Shown: positions 19,003 through 28,283, numbered from the stretch's first letter. The stretch: 64,000 bases of DNA from an uncultured Vampirovibrio sp. (GCA_910583875.1 CAJTXT010000002.1:62001-126000); one strand, 5' to 3'. Notes: a model not told the origin generated them from the sequence alone. Translations and numbers: made by a program.

Positions 19003-20240
19003 TATAATAAGCTTTCTAATTTCTTTATTATTTTGTTATCATAAGCATCGCTTGCATTTTTTTCTCTTGAAAAAATAGTTTGTGCTTGTTCGTTTATTAT
19101 ATCATTAATGCTGCTGTAGTTTTCGTTTACAGGTGTTGGTTTAGAATTTTTTAACATGTTTAGGTACGCTATGGAATTTTTAGGTTTAGTATTTCTATCA
19201 AGAAAAATATTACTGTAAGCAGAATCTATTCTAGCTGGAACTATTAGTCCGCTTTTTGTAAATTTATTAATACTTTCTTTTGATGATAGATATTTTATAA
19301 GTTTTATTGAATTCTCTTTATTTTTTGCGTTTTTCGTTAATGCCCAGCCTGAAGCATCTATATACAATTTATTTGTTTCATTTGAAGGAAATTCTATTAT
19401 ATCCCAGTCAAAAGTTAGTGTTTCTCTGAATTTTGGAACCATCCATCTTCCGCTTAAATACATTGCCAGTTTCCCGTTTATAAACATTTGGGCAGTTGTC
19501 ATACTCCCAATTTCAGATTTTGACGGCGCAATATGTTCTTGTATCATTTTTGTGTATAAATCTAATGCTTTTATACTTTTTTCAGAATTAATAATGATAT
19601 TTTTTTTATCATCAGAAATAATTCCGCCTCCATTTGAAGCAAGATAATATCTCCAAAATAGAGAATCTTCTTCAAAATTTATTCCAAATACCTTCTTATC
19701 AGAAAGCTTTTTTGCCAATTCTTTTAATTCATAAATATTACTAATTTTTATTGGGATAGGAATATTCTTCTTATCAAATATATCTTTATTATAATAAATT
19801 ACAAGGTTTGAAATATCTCTGGGAATAGCATATAACTTATTTTCATTTTTAAAGCAATTAAGTGATTCATTAAAAAACATCTTGTTTGCTTGTGGAAAAA
19901 AAGGCGATAAATCTTCCAGAAGATTTGCATTAATGTACATTTGAATATTTTGATTATTTATAAATACAACATCAGGTTCTAAGCCGGAAGCAAAAAGAAG
20001 ATGTATTTTTTGAAAGTAATTTTGCGGTATATGCAAAAGTTCTATTTTTATGTTTGGGTTCTCTTGTTCAAAATCAGCAATAATAGATGTTAAAATTTCT
20101 TTTTCGCTTTGTGAACCCCAAGTAGAAAATCTTATAACTTCTTTTTTATCTGTATTTTGCTGTTGATTTATAAATATTGAGCTAAATAATATATATAAAC
20201 TAATTATAAAAATAACAATATATATTATTACCTTTTTCAT
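19002..20240 (-). CDS. Extracellular solute-binding protein, family 1 (sugar type)
   Basis: 412 residues, with an N-terminal hydrophobic segment (residues 4-24) that lacks a lipobox cysteine and so may act as an uncleaved anchor. The mature part is a standard family 1 binding protein: IRFSTWGSQSEKEILTSIIADFEQENPNIKIE, LLFASGLEPDVVFIN, LEDLSPFF, KLYAIPRD, WRYYLASNGGG, MFINGKLAMYLSGRWMVP. No ABC permease or ATPase gene is adjacent; instead the gene is coupled to a purine permease. It probably binds a sugar or oligosaccharide and works with transporter components encoded elsewhere. Confidence 0.8.
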   Translation of the reverse strand: MKKVIIYIVIFIISLYILFSSIFINQQQNTDKKEVIRFSTWGSQSEKEILTSIIADFEQENPNIKIELLHIPQNYFQKIHLLFASGLEPDVVFINNQNIQMYINANLLEDLSPFFPQANKMFFNESLNCFKNENKLYAIPRDISNLVIYYNKDIFDKKNIPIPIKISNIYELKELAKKLSDKKVFGINFEEDSLFWRYYLASNGGGIISDDKKNIIINSEKSIKALDLYTKMIQEHIAPSKSEIGSMTTAQMFINGKLAMYLSGRWMVPKFRETLTFDWDIIEFPSNETNKLYIDASGWALTKNAKNKENSIKLIKYLSSKESINKFTKSGLIVPARIDSAYSNIFLDRNTKPKNSIAYLNMLKNSKPTPVNENYSSINDIINEQAQTIFSREKNASDAYDNKIIKKLESLL

Positions 20241-20243
20241 TTT

Positions 20244-21407
20244 TTACAGAACTGCCAATTCTTTCATTCCTGTATCGGAAATTTCAATCATAGCTTTATA
20301 TGAATCAAGTCTGACAATATACATATCATTATTTGCATGTGTATCATAAAATCTTGCTTGAAGATTGATTTGTGATAAATCATTAAATTTTTTCAATAAA
20401 TATATTTTTTCACCAACAAATCCAAATAATGCAAAGGTATCATTAACTGTAGTAAGGTAAAATCCTTTTGTTGGGGTAATATGTAATTCTGATAATAATT
20501 CAGGTTCATCAGTTTTTTTATTTAATTGTTTAGTTTTCTCAATTTCTTTTACTAAAGGTAATTTTAATTCTGATAAATCTTCTTTTGTAGATCTAATTGG
20601 ATTTGAAATTTTAGACTTTATAGTTTTTTCTTTCAATAATTTTGATGTTTGATTTAATGTACTTTTAAATTCTGCATTATTTGGTTTTTGTACGTTTTCT
20701 GCTTCCGGAAAATTAAAACAGTTAAAAGAGTTGTTATCAATAGTTTTTAACGTCTTTTTTAAATTTACTTTTTCTAAAACTGCAGTATGAAATAAGTTTT
20801 CTTTCTCTTTATTTGAAGCAGCAGAAAGCTCTTTATTTTCATTTGTATTTGTATATTTAGAAGGAAAAGCTGTATAACTTTTATTATTATTGTTTGTATT
20901 TTCAGTTAATTTTTTAATTCCAAAAACTAAAAATGCAAATAAACCGATAATAATTAGTGAGAAAATATTTGCTTTATTTGATGTTTTTGTTGGTGCATCA
21001 TATATTGTATTTGCTAATAAGCCAATAGAATAATCATTTTTTGTATTAACAGTTAGTTTTACATAATTAGATTGTTTATTATTTTTTATAATTGGTTTAT
21101 CTTCTATTTGTATTTTAATTTTAGATTTATCTTTTTTATCTTTGTAACTGATTTTTATACTATCTTTATTAACAGTTGTATCTTGAATAAATACAAGATA
21201 AGAACCAGCTTCTTTTTCTTGTATGAAGGCTCTTCCGTTAAATTTTTCATTAAAAAACAAGCTAAGATTATATTTATTATCAATAGGATGTTCTACAGTT
21301 ATTCGAGAAATTGTATTTAATTCTTCTGCACCTGCAAAAGTTGGAATTAAAAATAAAAAAAGAACAAATAATAATTCAAAAAATCTATAAAAGTTATTAT
21401 ATTTCAT
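20244..21407 (-). CDS. Signal-peptide and single-TM hypothetical protein
   Basis: 387 residues. The signal peptide ends near PTFAGAEE; a strand-rich domain (residues about 30-130) follows. A membrane segment lies at about 145-162 (IFSLIIIGLFAFLVFGIKKL), then a long Asn/Lys-rich disordered part and a compact C-terminal domain (STPTKG-like start, FVGEKIYLLKKF...IVRLDSYKAMIEI). It is the first gene of a three-gene operon with the solute-binding protein (3 bp gap). I recognise no family. The upstream region holds an AT-rich inverted repeat (TTAAAAAT.. near 21430). Confidence 0.55.
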   Translation of the reverse strand: MKYNNFYRFFELLFVLFLFLIPTFAGAEELNTISRITVEHPIDNKYNLSLFFNEKFNGRAFIQEKEAGSYLVFIQDTTVNKDSIKISYKDKKDKSKIKIQIEDKPIIKNNKQSNYVKLTVNTKNDYSIGLLANTIYDAPTKTSNKANIFSLIIIGLFAFLVFGIKKLTENTNNNNKSYTAFPSKYTNTNENKELSAASNKEKENLFHTAVLEKVNLKKTLKTIDNNSFNCFNFPEAENVQKPNNAEFKSTLNQTSKLLKEKTIKSKISNPIRSTKEDLSELKLPLVKEIEKTKQLNKKTDEPELLSELHITPTKGFYLTTVNDTFALFGFVGEKIYLLKKFNDLSQINLQARFYDTHANNDMYIVRLDSYKAMIEISDTGMKELAVL

Positions 21408-21555
21408 ACTTAATTCTAGTTCCCCAATTATTAAAAAATAGTTATTTTTAACGATGACATGTACATTAAAACATCAAAATATATTTTTTGTCACTAAATT
21501 CTAAGAAAAAAGATGTTAAACGAAACATTACTTAATTTCTTCGTAGAATTTTTTA

Positions 21556-21584
21556 TTGAAAATAATGATAAAATTTGTTATTAT
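21556..21584 (+). promoter_or_regulatory. Sigma-70 promoter of the response regulator-STAS gene
   Basis: TTGAAA (21556-21561), a 17-bp spacer and TATTAT (21579-21584). It lies inside the longest open frame, which is why the start is taken at 21609. Confidence 0.65.
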
Positions 21585-21608
21585 GTAAAGCAAAGAAATG
21601 GCAGAACT

Positions 21609-22529
21609 ATGAATATTACAGATGAACAGCTATATAAAATATTTGAATTAGCTTCAATGGAAAAAAAACTAAAAGCAGGAGAAGTTGCTCCTAATGATAT
21701 TTCTGAAGCATTAATAGAGATAGAGAGAAAATTATATTCTTTTTCCTCTGGAGTAAAAGTTAATTCTTTGGACGATAAGAAGATTTTAATAGCAGATGAT
21801 TTGGAATTATCTATATATCAATTGAGTACTGTTCTTAAAAAAATAGGTATTGTTCCAAGTGTAGCAAGACATAAAAATGAAGCTATTTCAGAACTGCAAA
21901 AGGTTCATTTTGATTGTGTAATCGTAGATCTATTTATGCCTGATAGTTCAGATGGTCTTGATTTAATAAAAATGGCTGTTCAGCGTAGAAATGAAACTGG
22001 TGCAGATTCAAAAATAGTTGTTATATCAGGAACAGATGATACAGCACTTATTGATGCTTGCTATGAAAATGGCGCAGATTTCTATATTCAAAAAGATAAA
22101 GACTGGCATTCTAAATTGTTAAAATATTTAAGCAATTCCTTCAAAGATGATAAAAATGTTGCTTATACAAGATTTGTAATTAATAACAATATTGTTTCTT
22201 ATATTGTTAAAAAATTTAATGAACAGAAAGTTTTTGACTCAATTATAAAAAATATTAACTCATCAATGTTTTCAGGATTAAAAAATGTGCTATTTGATTT
22301 AAGAGAAATAGCAACATTTGATGCTGATAATGCATATGTATTTGCCGATATATATAAAATATGTGCAGAAAATGGCGGTAAATTGATTTTGGTTAATCCC
22401 TCTGTAAATATAAAAGAGGCATTATCATTTGCTTATTTAGAAGATGTAATACCTTATGCTTCTTCTGTTGAAGAAGCAGTTTCTATCATACAAAAAGAAG
22501 AAACTACTCCTCAGACTCAAGAAGGTTAA
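21609..22529 (+). CDS. Response regulator: receiver domain fused to STAS-like domain
   Basis: The open frame extends back to 21513, but a good promoter lies within it, so I take ATG 21609 (MNITDEQLYKIF; 306 residues). A short N-terminal helical region precedes a CheY-like receiver domain (KILIADDLELSIYQLSTVLKK; phospho-acceptor Asp in VIVDLFMPD; VVISGTDD; YIQKDKDW). The C-terminal domain (RFVINNNIVSYIVKKF... LKNVLFDLREIATFDADNAYVFADIYKIC) looks like a STAS/anti-sigma-antagonist fold, with FDLREIATFD in the usual phospho-serine region. It may control a sigma-factor partner-switching pathway. Its 3' end overlaps rpiB on the other strand by 26 bp. Confidence 0.75.
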   Translation: MNITDEQLYKIFELASMEKKLKAGEVAPNDISEALIEIERKLYSFSSGVKVNSLDDKKILIADDLELSIYQLSTVLKKIGIVPSVARHKNEAISELQKVHFDCVIVDLFMPDSSDGLDLIKMAVQRRNETGADSKIVVISGTDDTALIDACYENGADFYIQKDKDWHSKLLKYLSNSFKDDKNVAYTRFVINNNIVSYIVKKFNEQKVFDSIIKNINSSMFSGLKNVLFDLREIATFDADNAYVFADIYKICAENGGKLILVNPSVNIKEALSFAYLEDVIPYASSVEEAVSIIQKEETTPQTQEG

Positions 22530-22944
22530 CTCTTCTTAAATGTCTTTCAGCTTCAAAATCAGTTGTTAGCCAAGCATAACAAATATCTTTCGCTAAATAT
22601 TCGCCTACAATTCTTTCCCCAAAACATAAAATATTTGCATTATTATGTTGTCTTGAAAATTTTGCAGAAGTAGTATCCGAACATACAACAGCTCTAATAC
22701 CTTTTACTTTATTTGCAGCAATACTCATTCCAATTCCTGTTCCGCAAATTAAAATACCCTTGCTAAATTCACCATTAACAATTTTATGAGCAGCTTCTTT
22801 TGCAATAATAGGATAATCAACAGATTCAGATGAAAATGCACCAATGTCTGTGACATCATAGTCTTGTTCTGTTAAAAAACTTTTTATCTTTTGTTTTAAA
22901 TTAAATCCTGCGTGGTCTGAGCCTATAACAATTTTTTTATTCAT
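22504..22944 (-). CDS. rpiB: Ribose-5-phosphate isomerase B
   Basis: RpiB interconverts ribose 5-phosphate and ribulose 5-phosphate in the pentose phosphate pathway. ATG 22944 is chosen (AGGAAA upstream; MNKKIVIGSDHAGFNLK), giving 146 residues; the longer frame to 23016 has an atypical N-terminus. Diagnostic motifs: GSDHAG, SVDYPIIAKEAA, CGTGIGMSIAANKVKGIRAVVCSD, RQHNNANILCFGERI. The C-terminus overlaps the response regulator gene on the opposite strand. Confidence 0.93.
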   Translation of the reverse strand: MNKKIVIGSDHAGFNLKQKIKSFLTEQDYDVTDIGAFSSESVDYPIIAKEAAHKIVNGEFSKGILICGTGIGMSIAANKVKGIRAVVCSDTTSAKFSRQHNNANILCFGERIVGEYLAKDICYAWLTTDFEAERHLRRVNLLESEE

Positions 22945-23066
22945 AAATATTTCCTTTTTTATTTTTATATTAACATTTATGTTACAAAAATTAAAGTTTT
23001 TTAGTTCTGCTAGCATGTTTTTTTAATATCAGGTGTTTATTTATATGTATAAGGGTAAGAAGTATT

Positions 23067-23852
23067 ATGTCACAAATCCAAGCAAGTAATCCTATATATA
23101 ATTATCAGACGGGGACACCGTTATATAATTATGCAGGAACTACAATGCCTCAGCCGCAACAGCAAACAGTGACTGTTTCTCAACCTGGAACATCATCAGT
23201 TTATCAATATCCTGAAACATCTGTATATAATGATCCTAATAAACAGGCTGCTTCAGGTGTAAATATTTATATTTATAATCCTTCTGCAATAGGTGGTCCT
23301 ACTTCAAATTCAACAGCAAATGCAAATTATACAATTCCAACGGCAAATCAAGCACCAGTTGTTGCACAAGCACCAGCTCCAGCTGCTCCAGCTCAATCGT
23401 CAAGTACTGCAATTGCTAATACACCTATTTCTCAAGAAGAAAAAACAGAAGCACCAAAAGAACAAAAAACAAAAAAAGTTGTTGAATTAACAGACAATTA
23501 TATCAAAACTTTAGAAAGTTATTTAAAAAGCAATGATGCATCAATTAGAAAAACAGGTATAAAAGAATTAATTCAACGTTATGAAGAAGATGATTCAAGA
23601 TACGAAGATCCTGCTCTAACTGCATTATTAAATATTGCGCTTCAAGATCCTGAGGCAAATAATAGACTTTTAGCAATGAGTCCAATTGCATCTGGTAGTG
23701 CTCATGGAGATGCAAATACAGTAGAATTCCTAAAAAATCTTCAAACATCAGATAAAATATTTGGTCAAGAAGCTGTAATGGCAAATAATTCTTTGTTAAA
23801 AGCAGCAGAAACAAGAACAACAATTCCAGATAATTCACCAGATAAAAAGTAA
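23067..23852 (+). CDS. Hypothetical protein with Pro/Gln/Ala-rich N-terminus and helical C-terminus
   Basis: 261 residues. The first 140 are low complexity and probably disordered (repeated NYQTG/NYAGT, QAPVVAQAPAPAAPAQ). The rest is an alpha-helical segment with HEAT-like spacing (YIKTLESYLKSNDASIRKTGIKELIQRY, DPALTALLNIALQDP). No signal peptide. The neighbour at 23879 starts 26 bp downstream, so the two are probably co-transcribed and may act together. Function unknown. Confidence 0.6.
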   Translation: MSQIQASNPIYNYQTGTPLYNYAGTTMPQPQQQTVTVSQPGTSSVYQYPETSVYNDPNKQAASGVNIYIYNPSAIGGPTSNSTANANYTIPTANQAPVVAQAPAPAAPAQSSSTAIANTPISQEEKTEAPKEQKTKKVVELTDNYIKTLESYLKSNDASIRKTGIKELIQRYEEDDSRYEDPALTALLNIALQDPEANNRLLAMSPIASGSAHGDANTVEFLKNLQTSDKIFGQEAVMANNSLLKAAETRTTIPDNSPDKK

Positions 23853-23878
23853 AGTAGTAAAAAGTATAGGAAAAAGGT

Positions 23879-24361
23879 ATGTCAGTAATTCCTGCAATAA
23901 CTTCAGCAGCAAAGAAAATATCAGGTAAACCAATGGCTGTCGCAGCAAAAGCATTAGGTGCAGCTACTGTCGCTTCTGTTGTATATGATGCACATATCAA
24001 TGGACGAGAAAGAGCTTATTCACTTGATGAAGTTAATTCAGCAGATAGGTATATGAACCAATATAAAAACTATATGACAATGGAAAAACCAAGTGCTACA
24101 GTTGCAAAATTAAAAAAAGCATGGTTCAATACACAGCAAAATTTTTCTTATTATCATTTTCTTGATAGAACAAAGGGCTATTTTTCTGGTGTAGGAAAAA
24201 CGATTACTGAAAATCTGCCATTAATTGGTTTATCTGCTTTAGCTTTAAAATTCAAAGGAATAGGTAAAATCGCAGGTGGATTACTTGCCTTAAACGGAAT
24301 TAAAACATTTGCTTATGATGTAATGGGAATAGGTAACCGTAAAACAGAAAGACATTATTAA
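23879..24361 (+). CDS. Hypothetical protein with amphipathic/hydrophobic segments
   Basis: 160 residues, basic, with Ala/Gly-rich hydrophobic stretches near residues 18-38 and 110-145 (LPLIGLSALALKFKGIGKIAGGLLALNGI) that could associate with membranes. No known domain recognised. It follows the 261-residue protein and is ended by a hairpin at 24370-24410. Confidence 0.55.
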   Translation: MSVIPAITSAAKKISGKPMAVAAKALGAATVASVVYDAHINGRERAYSLDEVNSADRYMNQYKNYMTMEKPSATVAKLKKAWFNTQQNFSYYHFLDRTKGYFSGVGKTITENLPLIGLSALALKFKGIGKIAGGLLALNGIKTFAYDVMGIGNRKTERHY

Positions 24362-24369
24362 ATTAGTTG

Positions 24370-24410
24370 AAAATAAGGGATTACTTAGTAAAGTTATCTC
24401 TTATTTTTTG
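24370..24410 (+). terminator. Intrinsic terminator
   Basis: A long imperfect stem (AAAATAAGGGATTACTT paired with AGTTATCTCTTATTTT) is followed by a T run. It closes the 23067-24361 pair. Confidence 0.55.
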
Positions 24411-24530
24411 TTTTTATAATACATTTGGCTAGTTATAAATTAGACACTTGGTTAATTACTTATTAATCATGCTTGTTTTACCATAACAATGTTCAACAAT
24501 ACTAAATTAATAAGAGAGGAAAATTTTAAC

Positions 24531-25214
24531 ATGCCAGAAACACTAGAAAAAGCAAATGCGACACGTGTTGTAATAGTTGAAGATTATAAACTGACTCGTG
24601 TTGGATTAAAATCAACATTGAACGAGTATGAACATATAGATGTAGTAGGTGAAGCAGAAGATGCAGATGAAGGAATTGATATTATACAAAAATTAGAACC
24701 TGATGTTGTATTAATGGATCTTGGCTTACCAGGAAAAAATGGATTAGAAGCAACAATAAAACTAAAAGAAAGCGGTTCAAAATCTAAAATTATTATACTA
24801 ACTTCTCATGAAAGAGGAGAGGAAGTGATAGCTGCATTGGGTGCAGGTGCAAATGCTTATTGTTTAAAAGATATTTCACCTGAAACTTTATCTTCAGTTA
24901 TAAAAGATGTAGCAGATGGCGCTTGCTGGGTAGATCCAGGAGTATCTTCAGTTGCTTTAAACTTCTTCCCGAAACCTGAAAATGTATCATTGATTCAAAC
25001 TACAGAAGTTCAAGATGCACGTGCTCAATTAACAGAAAGAGAATTGGAAGTTTTAAAACATCTTGTAAAAGGTAAAAGTAATACTGAAATTGCAAAAGAA
25101 CTAATTGTTAGTGTACATACAGCAAAAGCTCATGTTTGCAGTATTCTTCAAAAACTTTGTGTTGATGATAGAGTTCAAGCAGCTGTAAAAGCTATTAAAG
25201 AAAATATTATATAA
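24531..25214 (+). CDS. NarL/FixJ-family response regulator
   Basis: The frame opens at 24489, but AGAGAGG lies about 11 bp before ATG 24531 (MPETLEKANATRVVIVEDYK), so 227 residues are preferred. The receiver domain (VVIVEDYKLTRVGLKSTL; phospho-acceptor Asp in VVLMDLGLPGKNG; ILTSHERGEEVIAALGAGANAYCLKD) is followed by a LuxR-type helix-turn-helix (LTERELEVLKHLVKGKSNTEIAKELIVSVHTAKAHV). It should be a DNA-binding transcription regulator; no histidine kinase is adjacent. A terminator follows at 25216-25241. Confidence 0.92.
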   Translation: MPETLEKANATRVVIVEDYKLTRVGLKSTLNEYEHIDVVGEAEDADEGIDIIQKLEPDVVLMDLGLPGKNGLEATIKLKESGSKSKIIILTSHERGEEVIAALGAGANAYCLKDISPETLSSVIKDVADGACWVDPGVSSVALNFFPKPENVSLIQTTEVQDARAQLTERELEVLKHLVKGKSNTEIAKELIVSVHTAKAHVCSILQKLCVDDRVQAAVKAIKENII

Positions 25215-25215
25215 G

Positions 25216-25241
25216 GGGAAGTTTTATACTTCCCTTTTTTT
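25216..25241 (+). terminator. Intrinsic terminator
   Basis: GGGAAGT/ACTTCCC stem with a 5-nt loop and seven T residues, directly after the response regulator stop codon. Confidence 0.85.
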
Positions 25242-25284
25242 CTCAATATTGTTAAACTATAACTGTAGTTGTTATAAGGTTTTT

Positions 25285-26172
25285 ATGAATCCGTTAATTT
25301 CAGTTGTAATGAGTACATATAATAGAGAAAATATGGTAAAAGAGTCTATTGATTCCATATTAAACCAAACTTTTTCTGATTTTGAATTTATTATAATTGA
25401 CGATTGTTCAACTGATAATACATTTGAAATAATAAAACAATATAATGACGACCGTATTAAACTTTTTCGAAATGAAAAAAACAGCGGATGTACATTTAAT
25501 TATCATAATGCTCAAAACATAGCAAAAGGTAAGTATATTGTCCATATAGATGATGATGATATATCTTTGCCTTTACGTTTTGAAAAGCAGTTTGCTTATA
25601 TGGAAGAACATCAAAATGTTACTTTACTGGGTACATTTATAGAAACTTTTGGAGAAAATGTTCGTCCGTCTTGGGTGTTTTATACAGACCCTTTAAAATT
25701 AGAGTTTTCAATGAATTTTTATAATCCAATCTGCCATTCATCTGTTTTATATAGAAAATCTTTTATGGAAGAGTGTGGAATTAATTATGATATTTCAAAA
25801 AAATGTGCGCAGGATTATGATTTTTATAAACAAATAATTATGAATGGTGGTCGATTAGCAAATTTGCCAAACGTACTTGTTAAATATAGAATGCATTCTA
25901 AAAGATTAACTGATATCAAGACTACTCAAGATATTCAAATATATAATGCCGAAAATGTTGTAAGAGAGTTGCAATCAAGATTTTTAACAGATAATGAAAT
26001 TCAAAAAGTAAAAGAATTGATGAATGGGTTTCCGTTTAATTCGTACAATACAGATGATGTAATTTCAGCTTTTGATATAATGATGAACTCATTAGCCCAA
26101 AAGGATTTCCAATACAGAACTGTTATAGAAGAAATAAAAGAAGATATAAAAAATGATTTATTTGTATTTTAG
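25285..26172 (+). CDS. Glycosyltransferase family 2
   Basis: 296 residues from ATG 25285 (MNPLISVVMSTYNREN); the frame extends to 25249 but the GT2 fold begins at PLISVVM and AAGG lies upstream of this ATG. The GT-A signatures are STYNREN, FIIIDDCSTDNT and the metal-binding acidic run HIDDDDISLPLRFEKQ, plus CAQDYDFYKQ near the acceptor site. It should transfer a sugar from a nucleotide donor to a surface polysaccharide or glycan; donor and acceptor cannot be read. It stands alone between a terminator and a tRNA gene. Confidence 0.88.
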   Translation: MNPLISVVMSTYNRENMVKESIDSILNQTFSDFEFIIIDDCSTDNTFEIIKQYNDDRIKLFRNEKNSGCTFNYHNAQNIAKGKYIVHIDDDDISLPLRFEKQFAYMEEHQNVTLLGTFIETFGENVRPSWVFYTDPLKLEFSMNFYNPICHSSVLYRKSFMEECGINYDISKKCAQDYDFYKQIIMNGGRLANLPNVLVKYRMHSKRLTDIKTTQDIQIYNAENVVRELQSRFLTDNEIQKVKELMNGFPFNSYNTDDVISAFDIMMNSLAQKDFQYRTVIEEIKEDIKNDLFVF

Positions 26173-26217
26173 TACTTTACAATTAAATATTTTTTTATTA
26201 ATATAATAATACGCGAT

Positions 26218-26304
26218 GGAGGAGTGCCAGAGCGGTTGATTGGAGCGGTCTTGAAAACCGTCGTACGTGCGAGCGTACCGTGGGTTCGAATCCCACCTCC
26301 TCCT
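26218..26304 (+). tRNA. tRNA-Ser (anticodon UGA)
   Basis: Acceptor arms GGAGGAG (26218-26224) and CTCCTCC (26297-26303) pair perfectly. The anticodon stem GCGGT/ACCGT encloses the loop CTTGAAA with anticodon TGA at 26252-26254. A long variable arm (GTACGTGCGAGCGTAC) is typical of class II tRNA-Ser. The T arm has GGGTTCGAATCCC. The discriminator appears to be T rather than the usual G, and no CCA is encoded. Confidence 0.95.
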
Positions 26305-26310
26305 AGTTTA

Positions 26311-26336
26311 AAGCCACCGTCTAAGGTGGCTTTTTT
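26311..26336 (+). terminator. Intrinsic terminator after tRNA-Ser
   Basis: AAGCCACC/GGTGGCTT stem, 6-nt loop, then a T run. Confidence 0.85.
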
Positions 26337-26381
26337 AATTTTTCTTCTACTTTTGTTATTGTATTTTATGTGGATTATTAT

Positions 26382-28016
26382 TTACATTTGAGTTGAGATA
26401 TAAATATTATCAAAATTTTTGTTTTTCAAATCTTCTTTTTTTATGTAAAAATACAATGAATCATTTCCATAAAGATTATTGCATTGAAGTAATAGTATCC
26501 AATCATTAGCGGATTTTAGAATTTCATCTTCCTCACATTCTTCAAAAGGTTTGCCTAAGTCTTTTTCTACGGCTTCTTCTATAACACTTCCTTCAATTAA
26601 ATCGGCGTATCCAAGCATTTTCCCTATTGTAAATTCATACGATATTTTTTGTTCGTTATAAATTGAATTAAGTGCTCTATAATATGTTGTAGTATCAAAA
26701 AAGTATCCATTCTTGTGTAATATGCCAAAATCTTCATAATCAGGCAATTCTAATCTGTTTGAAAGAGTAAGCGGGCATTCTTTTATTTTTAAATCTTTAT
26801 CGTATGGCAAGTCTAATTCTTTTAATACAGTTAAATCGCCGTCATAATAGTAAACATAGCCTAGATATGATTCATAATCGCAGAAAAAATATAATATACC
26901 TTTTTCAGGTAAAAGACTGTTTTTATCAAACTTATGTATTTCCTTACAATTTATTTGTGCAATATATACAAACGGACGTTTATTATCTTTTTCATCAAAG
27001 TAAGCAGGATATTCGTAAGCAAAACTTTCAGGAAGGTAAGGATTTCCTCCAATTTTTGTGGAATAAGGTTTTGTATCTTTATTTTTAGCATATTCAAATA
27101 CAATTGCATTTGAAGTCATTTTCTTTAGAATTTCTTGAGTTTCAACAAAACTTTTTTCTTTTGTTGATGTATCGTAGAAATTAAAATCTCTTGAAAGCTG
27201 ATAGAAAAGTTTTATATTATTTTTTTCAATATCGTTATTAGTAAAAATAATATAATCCAAATAGTCAGAGCAAATAACAACATAATCTTTGAAATATTTA
27301 ACACATTCAACTTTGCTCCATTCTGTATTATCAATAAGCATTCCATCTGTTATTCTGGATATACCTTGTGCGGAAATTTTTGTTATTATATCTCCATTTT
27401 TATTTGCATTATATAAATAATTCAATCTATAAATTACAATAGGTTTTAAGATAAACTGTAAGCACGCTGCAAGTACAAGCATTAAAAGTTTGTCAGGAAT
27501 ACCGTTTGGTGAAACATTTAGAAAGAAAAGACAAATTGATAATATTATTGTGTAGAGCGCAAATGCTGTTCTAAAGCTCACATCTAATGGATTTAAACAA
27601 CTTGCATATATGAATTTGAATCTTGAAACATTGAACTTAAATTCTAAATTTGAGGGTGTTCCATATATTTTATCTTTTGGTATAACATATCTTATATATG
27701 AAATTCCTCTTATTATGCTGTAAATTGATAATATAGTGGTGAATATAAGCAGCAGCAATGACAATTTTAAGGATTTTGGATTGCCTGTAACTGCTTTTTC
27801 TGTGCCAAATACATATCCTTGCAAACCTAAATACCATAATACAAGACAGACAATAATAACCATAATCCCAAAGAAAATTAGTGCGCTGCCTTTTGTAATG
27901 TATTTATATTTAGCAAGTTTAATTATATTATTACGATATTTTTTTATAATATTGGCAATAAAAGCGGTTATTACAAATATACATATAAATAATATTAATT
28001 GAGTTAAATCATTCAT
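26382..28016 (-). CDS. Membrane protein with C-terminal DUF1963 (YwqG-like) domain
   Basis: 544 residues. About four membrane segments occupy the first 190 residues. A cytoplasmic linker (residues about 200-290) leads to a DUF1963/YwqG-like domain with GGNPYLPESFAYEYP, PFVYIAQINCKEI, LPEKGILYFFCDYES, GYADLIEGSV and WILLLQC, all standard positions of that domain. DUF1963 proteins are usually soluble, so the membrane fusion is unusual. No terminator is obvious on this strand; REP-like palindromes occupy the region upstream of its start. Confidence 0.7.
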   Translation of the reverse strand: MNDLTQLILFICIFVITAFIANIIKKYRNNIIKLAKYKYITKGSALIFFGIMVIIVCLVLWYLGLQGYVFGTEKAVTGNPKSLKLSLLLLIFTTILSIYSIIRGISYIRYVIPKDKIYGTPSNLEFKFNVSRFKFIYASCLNPLDVSFRTAFALYTIILSICLFFLNVSPNGIPDKLLMLVLAACLQFILKPIVIYRLNYLYNANKNGDIITKISAQGISRITDGMLIDNTEWSKVECVKYFKDYVVICSDYLDYIIFTNNDIEKNNIKLFYQLSRDFNFYDTSTKEKSFVETQEILKKMTSNAIVFEYAKNKDTKPYSTKIGGNPYLPESFAYEYPAYFDEKDNKRPFVYIAQINCKEIHKFDKNSLLPEKGILYFFCDYESYLGYVYYYDGDLTVLKELDLPYDKDLKIKECPLTLSNRLELPDYEDFGILHKNGYFFDTTTYYRALNSIYNEQKISYEFTIGKMLGYADLIEGSVIEEAVEKDLGKPFEECEEDEILKSANDWILLLQCNNLYGNDSLYFYIKKEDLKNKNFDNIYISTQM

Positions 28017-28050
28017 AAGATGATAATATCATAAATATTACATTCTCTTG

Positions 28051-28080
28051 TCACCCTGAACTTGATTCAGGGTCTTACTA
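28051..28080. repeat. REP-like palindrome
   Basis: CCCTGAACTTGATTCAGGG (28054-28072) followed by TCTTAC. It is one member of a dispersed palindrome family with a core near GAACTTGTTTC. Confidence 0.7.
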
Positions 28081-28137
28081 ATTAATAATGGAAATTATAT
28101 AGAAATTTACACTAAACATGCGTAGAATATAGTCATA

Positions 28138-28203
28138 ATGTCATTCCGAACTTGTTTCGGAATCTTACCAATTGTAAGACCCTGAAACAAGTTCAGGGTG
28201 ACA
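28138..28203. repeat. Two REP-like palindromes in opposite orientation
   Basis: TTCCGAACTTGTTTCGGAA (28144-28162) and, inverted, CCCTGAAACAAGTTCAGGG (28180-28198), separated by CTTAC-CAATT-GTAAG. The stems differ but the central core is kept. Confidence 0.75.
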
Positions 28204-28283
28204 ACTTCAACTATTTTAGTGTAGAATTATACATAATTTCCTTAATAATATATTCATTAATATGATTAATTAAAAAGTTTTCA

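Noticed and set aside
18269-19078. 269-residue open frame on the plus strand
   Set aside because: It is antisense to the purine permease, whose motifs are unmistakable; the frame has no domain or RBS.
23545-24000. 151-residue open frame on the minus strand
   Set aside because: Antisense to two genes with better starts and composition; low-complexity Leu runs typical of a shadow frame.
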